NCBI GenBank assembly: GCA_964563885.1
Contig: CAZLYX010000017.1
Span: 1 to 35,281, forward strand
Source of the DNA: CAZLYX01 sp964563885
GTDB lineage: Bacteria; Pseudomonadota; Gammaproteobacteria; Burkholderiales; Neisseriaceae
DNA: 35,281 nucleotides
Direction of reading: 5' to 3'
Both the position numbers and the translations under genes were made by a program. Numbering within the stretch: position 1 is the stretch's first letter; every line of letters begins with the position of its first letter. The notes under the pieces were generated by a model. It ran no database searches and was not told the origin of the DNA. It saw nothing but the letters and a program-made list of their open reading frames with translations. Positions 31,650-35,281 of this stretch are shown one piece after another.

Positions 31650-32671
31650 TGCAGGTTTTGCATAAAGTGGATTTAACTGCGCTTAATACATTTGGTTTAA
31701 AGGCTTCAGCAGCTTCGTTTTGTGTGCTGGACAATGCTGATAGGCTACCTGAAATATGTAAATTACCTGAGTTTAATCGTGATTCTGTATTGTGGCTGGG
31801 TGGTGGTAGCAATATATTGTTTGGCCAAGATTATCAAGGCTTGGTGGTTCATATGGCTAACCGTGGTGTTCGTGAAATACGACGAGAAAATGGACACGTA
31901 TGGTTGGAAGCGCAGGCGGGTGAAGTTTGGCATGATTTTGTGCTGGCAACTTTGGAAATGGGTTTATGTGGCTTAGAAAATCTTAGCCTTATTCCGGGGA
32001 CAGTAGGCGCTTCGCCAGTGCAAAATATTGGTGCGTATGGTGTAGAGGTTAAAAATGTTATTGATTATGTGCGCTGTTTTGATTTAGACAGTGGCTCGTT
32101 TTTTGAATTGGATAATGCTGCCTGCCGTTTTGCTTATCGAGACAGTATGTTTAAGCAAGAAGGTAAAGGACGATATGTGATTGTGTCAGTGGTTTTTAAA
32201 CTCCACCAACACTTTGAACCTAAAATTCGCTATGGTGATTTAGCTGATGTAGTGCAAAAATTGAGCAACAATCGCACGGTCAATGCTAAAGATGTATCTG
32301 ATGCTGTTTGTCAGATTCGTGCATCTAAATTACCCGATCCTAAGCTTTTGGGTAATGTGGGGAGTTTTTATAAAAACCCTGTGGTGAGTAGTGAACAAGC
32401 GGCGAGCTTATTGCAAAGCTATCCACAGATGCCGCAATATATACAGCTAGATGGCTCAGTAAAATTGGCTGCTGGTTGGTTGATTGATCAGTGTAAATTA
32501 AAAGGTTATGCTGTTGGTGGCGCAGCCGTGCATGACAAACAGGCGCTGGTGTTGGTTAATCGTAATCATGCCAGTGCAGCTGATTTAAAAGCCTTATCAG
32601 ATAAGATTTGTATTACTGTAAAAGAAAAATTTTCGGTTGATTTAGAACCAGAACCTAATTGGCTATCCTGA
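31649..32671 (+). CDS. murB: UDP-N-acetylenolpyruvoylglucosamine reductase
   Basis: MurB reduces the enolpyruvyl group to make UDP-MurNAc for peptidoglycan, using FAD and NADPH. From ATG 31649 the protein has 340 residues, type I length. FAD-binding segments are LGGGSNILFGQDYQGLVVH and LIPGTVGASPVQNIGAYGVEV. The catalytic Ser is in LGNVGSFYKNP, and the C-terminal Glu in LEPEPNW. A GTG one codon earlier (31646) is an alternative; AAGGA with 7-nt spacing fits 31649 better. The norM stop and murB start overlap as TGATG, so the two are co-transcribed. A perfect DUS is encoded near the N-terminus. Confidence 0.95.
   Translation: MQVLHKVDLTALNTFGLKASAASFCVLDNADRLPEICKLPEFNRDSVLWLGGGSNILFGQDYQGLVVHMANRGVREIRRENGHVWLEAQAGEVWHDFVLATLEMGLCGLENLSLIPGTVGASPVQNIGAYGVEVKNVIDYVRCFDLDSGSFFELDNAACRFAYRDSMFKQEGKGRYVIVSVVFKLHQHFEPKIRYGDLADVVQKLSNNRTVNAKDVSDAVCQIRASKLPDPKLLGNVGSFYKNPVVSSEQAASLLQSYPQMPQYIQLDGSVKLAAGWLIDQCKLKGYAVGGAAVHDKQALVLVNRNHASAADLKALSDKICITVKEKFSVDLEPEPNWLS
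31742..31753 (+). repeat. DUS inside the murB coding region
   Basis: An exact AGGCTACCTGAA is read in frame as R-L-P-E in D-R-L-P-E-I near residue 32 of MurB. It is not part of a hairpin. Confidence 0.9.
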
Positions 32672-32761
32672 TAAACATAAGCTTTCATTGAACAAACACA
32701 ATTATTTTATCTATGCAACATGTATTGAGTATAAAAGTACGCTGAATGATAGGAGTTAATT

Positions 32762-33427
32762 ATGGCTAAAGATAGCATCCAAAACACTTATAACCGAATT
32801 GTTGATGCAAGCCTGACTTTATTCAATGCAGAAGGTGAACGAAGTGTTAGCACCAATCATATCGCAGCTTATTTGAGTATCAGCCCAGGTAATCTCTATT
32901 ATCATTTTCGCAATAAAGACGAGATTATCGTGCAATTATTTAAGCGATATAGTGAAGAGTTGCTTGATTTTTTATCCAATAGACCGTTGCCGAATGATGT
33001 CTATGGAACAGTTGATTATATGGCAGGGGTTTATGATGTGTTGTGGCGGTATCGTTTTTTATTCAGCGACGTCAATGCTTTGTTGGCGCGCAGTGCAGAA
33101 TTATTAGGCGAGCACAATACATTTACTTTGGTACGGGTGTCGCCGTTGCTGCTGAATTTACTGCAAGAGTTGGCCAATTCTTGTGTGATCATGATAGATG
33201 AAATAGCTTTGAAAGACTTGGCACAAAATATGTGGTTGGTGACCAAATATTGGTTTGATTTTGACAGCTCTATGCAAGGCCGTGATAAGTTGACTGAGTC
33301 TTCCAAAGTGCGTGGTATTAATCGGACATTAAGCCTGATGCGTCCTTATTTACAATCAGAGCAGCTGCAACAGTTTGATGCCATCATTTGCGGCTTATTA
33401 AGCGATAATAATATTGTTAATGAATAA
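32762..33427 (+). CDS. TetR/AcrR-family transcriptional regulator
   Basis: This 221-residue protein has an N-terminal TetR helix-turn-helix domain (about residues 8-55): IVDASLTLFNAEGERSVSTNHIAAYLSISPGNLYYHFRNKDEI. The remainder is a helical ligand/dimerisation domain (RYRFLFSDVNALLARS, then NMWLVTKYWFDF). AGGAG lies before the ATG, about 90 bp after murB. Target genes and ligand are unknown. A TetR regulator often controls a neighbouring transporter, so norM upstream is a possible target, but murB lies between them and no operator was identified. A DUS-type terminator follows. Confidence 0.88.
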   Translation: MAKDSIQNTYNRIVDASLTLFNAEGERSVSTNHIAAYLSISPGNLYYHFRNKDEIIVQLFKRYSEELLDFLSNRPLPNDVYGTVDYMAGVYDVLWRYRFLFSDVNALLARSAELLGEHNTFTLVRVSPLLLNLLQELANSCVIMIDEIALKDLAQNMWLVTKYWFDFDSSMQGRDKLTESSKVRGINRTLSLMRPYLQSEQLQQFDAIICGLLSDNNIVNE

Positions 33428-33444
33428 ATACACAAAATCTACTC

Positions 33445-33477
33445 ATAAGGCTGCCTGAAATATTCAGGTAGCCTTAT
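33445..33477. terminator. Mixed-dialect DUS-pair terminator
   Basis: ATAAGGCTGCCTGAA (33445-33459) pairs with TTCAGGTAGCCTTAT (33463-33477) through one G-U, with loop ATA. The left arm reads AGGCTGCCTGAA, the dialect reported for Simonsiella, while the right arm is the usual word of this window. Confidence 0.85.
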
Positions 33478-33528
33478 TAATATTAAGCTAGAATAAAGCC
33501 GTTTTCAGAAGCTAAGGACTCCTAATAA

Positions 33529-35040
33529 ATGAACACTTTCCCTATTGCCCGTGTGGGTGAACAAGTACTCGAAATACAAGGCTCAATGGCCAATCGCCAT
33601 GGTTTGATCGCTGGCGCTACTGGCACCGGTAAAACCGTTACTTTACGTCGCATGGCAGAAGCATTCAGTAATGCTGGTATTCCTGTGTTTATGAGCGATG
33701 TTAAAGGCGACTTGTCTGGCGTCGTGAATTCAGGTGATGGCCAAGGTAAGGTGGGCGAGCGCATCAATGATTTTGGCTTAGGCGAAGCTTGGTTGAGTGG
33801 TTTCCCCGTGCGCTTTTGGGATATGTTTGGCGAGAGCGGTATTCCGCTCCGAGTTACTATTTCTGCAATGGGGCCTATGTTGTTGTCGCGATTGATGAAT
33901 CTGAATGACACCCAAGAGGGTTTAGTAAACTTGGTCTTCAAGGTGGCTGATGACAATGGTTGGCACTTAATTGATTTAAAAGATTTACGCGGCATGCTTA
34001 AGCATGTTGCTGACAATGCCGCTGAATATCGCACTAAATATGGTAATGTTTCAGCCGCTAGCGTGGGTGCCATCCAACGACAATTGTTAACGCTGGAAAA
34101 TGAAGGTGCAGAAAATCTTTTTGGCGAACCAGCATTGAACTTAGAAGATTGGATGCAAACTGAAGGTGGTAAAGGTGTTGTCAATATTTTAAATTCAGAA
34201 AAATTGATGCGCTCACCGCGCATGTACAGTGCCTTTTTGCTGTGGATGCTGGCAGACTTATTTGAAACACTTCCTGAAGTGGGCGATTTAGAACAGCCGA
34301 AATTTGTAATGTTTTTCGATGAAGCCCATTTATTGTTTGACAATGCTGCTACCGCTTTGGTGTCTCAAATTGAGCAAGTGGTACGTTTGATTCGTTCAAA
34401 AGGGGTTGGTGTTTATTTTGTAACCCAGAATCCACTTGATTTGCCTGATACTATTCTTGGCCAGCTGGGCAACCGCGTACAGCATGCCTTGCGCGCTTTT
34501 ACGCCACGCGATCAAAAAGCAGTGAAAGCTGCGGCAGAAACTTTTCGCACCAATCCGAGTGTAAATGTAGTAGAGGCCATTGCAGAATTAGGTGTGGGCG
34601 AAGCCTTGGTTTCCTTTTTAGATGAAAAAGGCATGCCAGCGCCAGTAGAACGAGCTTTAGTGTTGCCGCCGCAATCCAGTCTCACGCCATTAAGTGACAC
34701 AGAGCGCAATGAATACTATCAAAAAGATATTTTGTATCGTCATTATAAAGACATGGTTGATAATCATTCGGCATTTGAAGCACTGGCTGAATTGGCTGCA
34801 ACAGAGCAAGCTGCGCAGGCAAACCAACAACAAGAACAAAAAAACACTGCTCAAAAAGAAACACCAAAAGAACCAAGTGTGGCAGATGGCTTTTTGGGTG
34901 GCTTAATGGGCGGGCGCAAAAAATCTAATCAAGGGGTAGGCTACAACGTAGCAGATAACTTAGGCAGTCAAATTAATCGTCAAGTTACCAATGCTATTTC
35001 ACGTAGTGTGATGGGGGTAATTAAAAACCTGTTTAAATAA
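33529..35040 (+). CDS. HerA-like ATPase, DUF853/YjgR family
   Basis: This 503-residue protein belongs to the HerA/FtsK superfamily of P-loop ATPases (E. coli YjgR type). Walker A is GATGTGKT at residues 29-36, followed by VFMSDVKGDLSG. Walker B is FVMFFDEAHLLF near residue 258-270, and the sensor-like region is VRLIRSKGVGVYFVTQNPLDLPDTILGQLGNRVQHALRAFTPRDQKA. The C-terminal part from about 425 is Gln/Lys-rich and low in complexity, then a Gly-rich GFLGGLMGGRKKS stretch. The biological role of the family is not established; DNA translocation is inferred. AAGGA lies 10 nt before the ATG. No adjacent nuclease gene (as in archaeal HerA-NurA) is visible. A DUS-pair terminator follows. Confidence 0.9.
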   Translation: MNTFPIARVGEQVLEIQGSMANRHGLIAGATGTGKTVTLRRMAEAFSNAGIPVFMSDVKGDLSGVVNSGDGQGKVGERINDFGLGEAWLSGFPVRFWDMFGESGIPLRVTISAMGPMLLSRLMNLNDTQEGLVNLVFKVADDNGWHLIDLKDLRGMLKHVADNAAEYRTKYGNVSAASVGAIQRQLLTLENEGAENLFGEPALNLEDWMQTEGGKGVVNILNSEKLMRSPRMYSAFLLWMLADLFETLPEVGDLEQPKFVMFFDEAHLLFDNAATALVSQIEQVVRLIRSKGVGVYFVTQNPLDLPDTILGQLGNRVQHALRAFTPRDQKAVKAAAETFRTNPSVNVVEAIAELGVGEALVSFLDEKGMPAPVERALVLPPQSSLTPLSDTERNEYYQKDILYRHYKDMVDNHSAFEALAELAATEQAAQANQQQEQKNTAQKETPKEPSVADGFLGGLMGGRKKSNQGVGYNVADNLGSQINRQVTNAISRSVMGVIKNLFK

Positions 35041-35056
35041 TACTGGATATTAAAAT

Positions 35057-35101
35057 AACGATAAGGCTACCTGAAAAAGTTGTTCAGATAGCCTTATCGT
35101 T
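35057..35101. terminator. DUS-pair terminator after the HerA-like gene
   Basis: A 19-bp stem (35057-35075 with 35083-35101) has one mismatch, because the right arm is TTCAGATAGCCT instead of TTCAGGTAGCCT. The stem is extended by AACGATA/TATCGTT and has a 7-nt loop. Confidence 0.82.
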
Positions 35102-35176
35102 TTAAAATATATCACGAGCATTGATTGCTTATTTTATGATAGTTAAAAAATTAAACAGATTTATACACCAATTCTC

Positions 35177-35204
35177 TTGAATTGTGCTGTTATTATGCTA
35201 GAAT
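35177..35204 (+). promoter_or_regulatory. Promoter of the CAT-anticodon tRNA
   Basis: TTGAAT (35177-35182) and TAGAAT (35199-35204) are spaced by 16 bp, and TGC before the -10 gives an extended -10. The tRNA begins 16 bp further on, so transcription starts close to its 5' end. Confidence 0.65.
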
Positions 35205-35219
35205 AGCCGCTTGCTAAAA

Positions 35220-35281
<62 letters not shown>

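Noticed and set aside
33522..34343. 273-codon minus-strand frame opposite the HerA-like gene
   Set aside because: Ser/Lys-rich antisense translation of the Walker A region of an intact ATPase; no domain seen.
33529..35040. HerA-like ATPase as a HerA-NurA or anti-phage defence system
   Set aside because: No nuclease, SIR2 or other defence partner is adjacent, and the protein matches the widespread chromosomal YjgR type.
1208..35101. The many 12-bp repeats as a CRISPR array
   Set aside because: They are scattered as inverted pairs at gene ends with no regular spacers and match a DUS dialect.

Overview
The window reads as ordinary core chromosome of a beta-proteobacterium of the family Neisseriaceae. 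The strongest taxonomic signal is a 12-bp word, AGGCTACCTGAA / TTCAGGTAGCCT. I count 24 exact copies and several one-mismatch copies, mostly as inverted pairs just downstream of genes. It matches the DNA-uptake-sequence (DUS) dialect known from Eikenella (AG-eikDUS). The base composition looks clearly AT-richer than Eikenella corrodens, and a complete polyhydroxybutyrate (PHB) cluster is present. I therefore favour a lower-GC relative that shares this dialect over Eikenella itself; the genus is an inference. Protein content and local gene pairings (prx-grx next to lpd, hemD/X-hemY-hemE, norM-murB) are Neisseria-like.

Layout. 1-1117 (minus): the N-terminal part of an NfeD-like membrane protein and rlmB. 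1347-3593 (plus): comEC, the DNA-uptake channel. 3662-4618 (minus): upp and a small DUF2322-like gene. 4972-10699 (plus): an orphan amino-acid-binding lipoprotein, glnS, rho and dgt. 10847-11016: tRNA-Arg(ACG) and tRNA-Glu(TTC) with tandem terminators. 11291-18879 (plus): an aldehyde dehydrogenase, a secreted MORN/YwqK-repeat protein, a fused hemD-hemX gene, hemY, hemE and an RluF-type pseudouridine synthase. 19034-27913 (minus): lpd, the peroxiredoxin-glutaredoxin fusion, a plsC-type acyltransferase, mutM, then the PHB genes phaA, phaC, phaP and phaB (transcribed phaB-phaP-phaC-phaA). 27914-28642 is a 729-bp AT-rich divergent spacer with several operator-like repeats. 28643-35040 (plus): rdgC, dcd, norM, murB, a TetR regulator and a HerA-like ATPase. 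A tRNA with anticodon CAT begins at 35220 and runs off the end.

How the genes work together. hemD/X, hemY and hemE cover part of tetrapyrrole synthesis. phaB, phaA, phaC and phaP make and coat PHB from acetyl-CoA. Prx-Grx with the neighbouring flavoprotein disulfide reductase suggests a thiol-peroxide defence unit. comEC together with the dense DUS points to natural transformation. Most DUS pairs are also the likely transcription terminators of the flanking genes.

I see no CRISPR array, insertion sequence, prophage or toxin-antitoxin island, and no convincing wholly new system. The most interesting points are regulatory or architectural: the hemDX fusion with two internal Shine-Dalgarno/ATG sites, a DUS that also forms the hemDX ribosome-binding region, the repeat-rich phaB/rdgC spacer, and possible OxyR-type sites at the peroxiredoxin locus.
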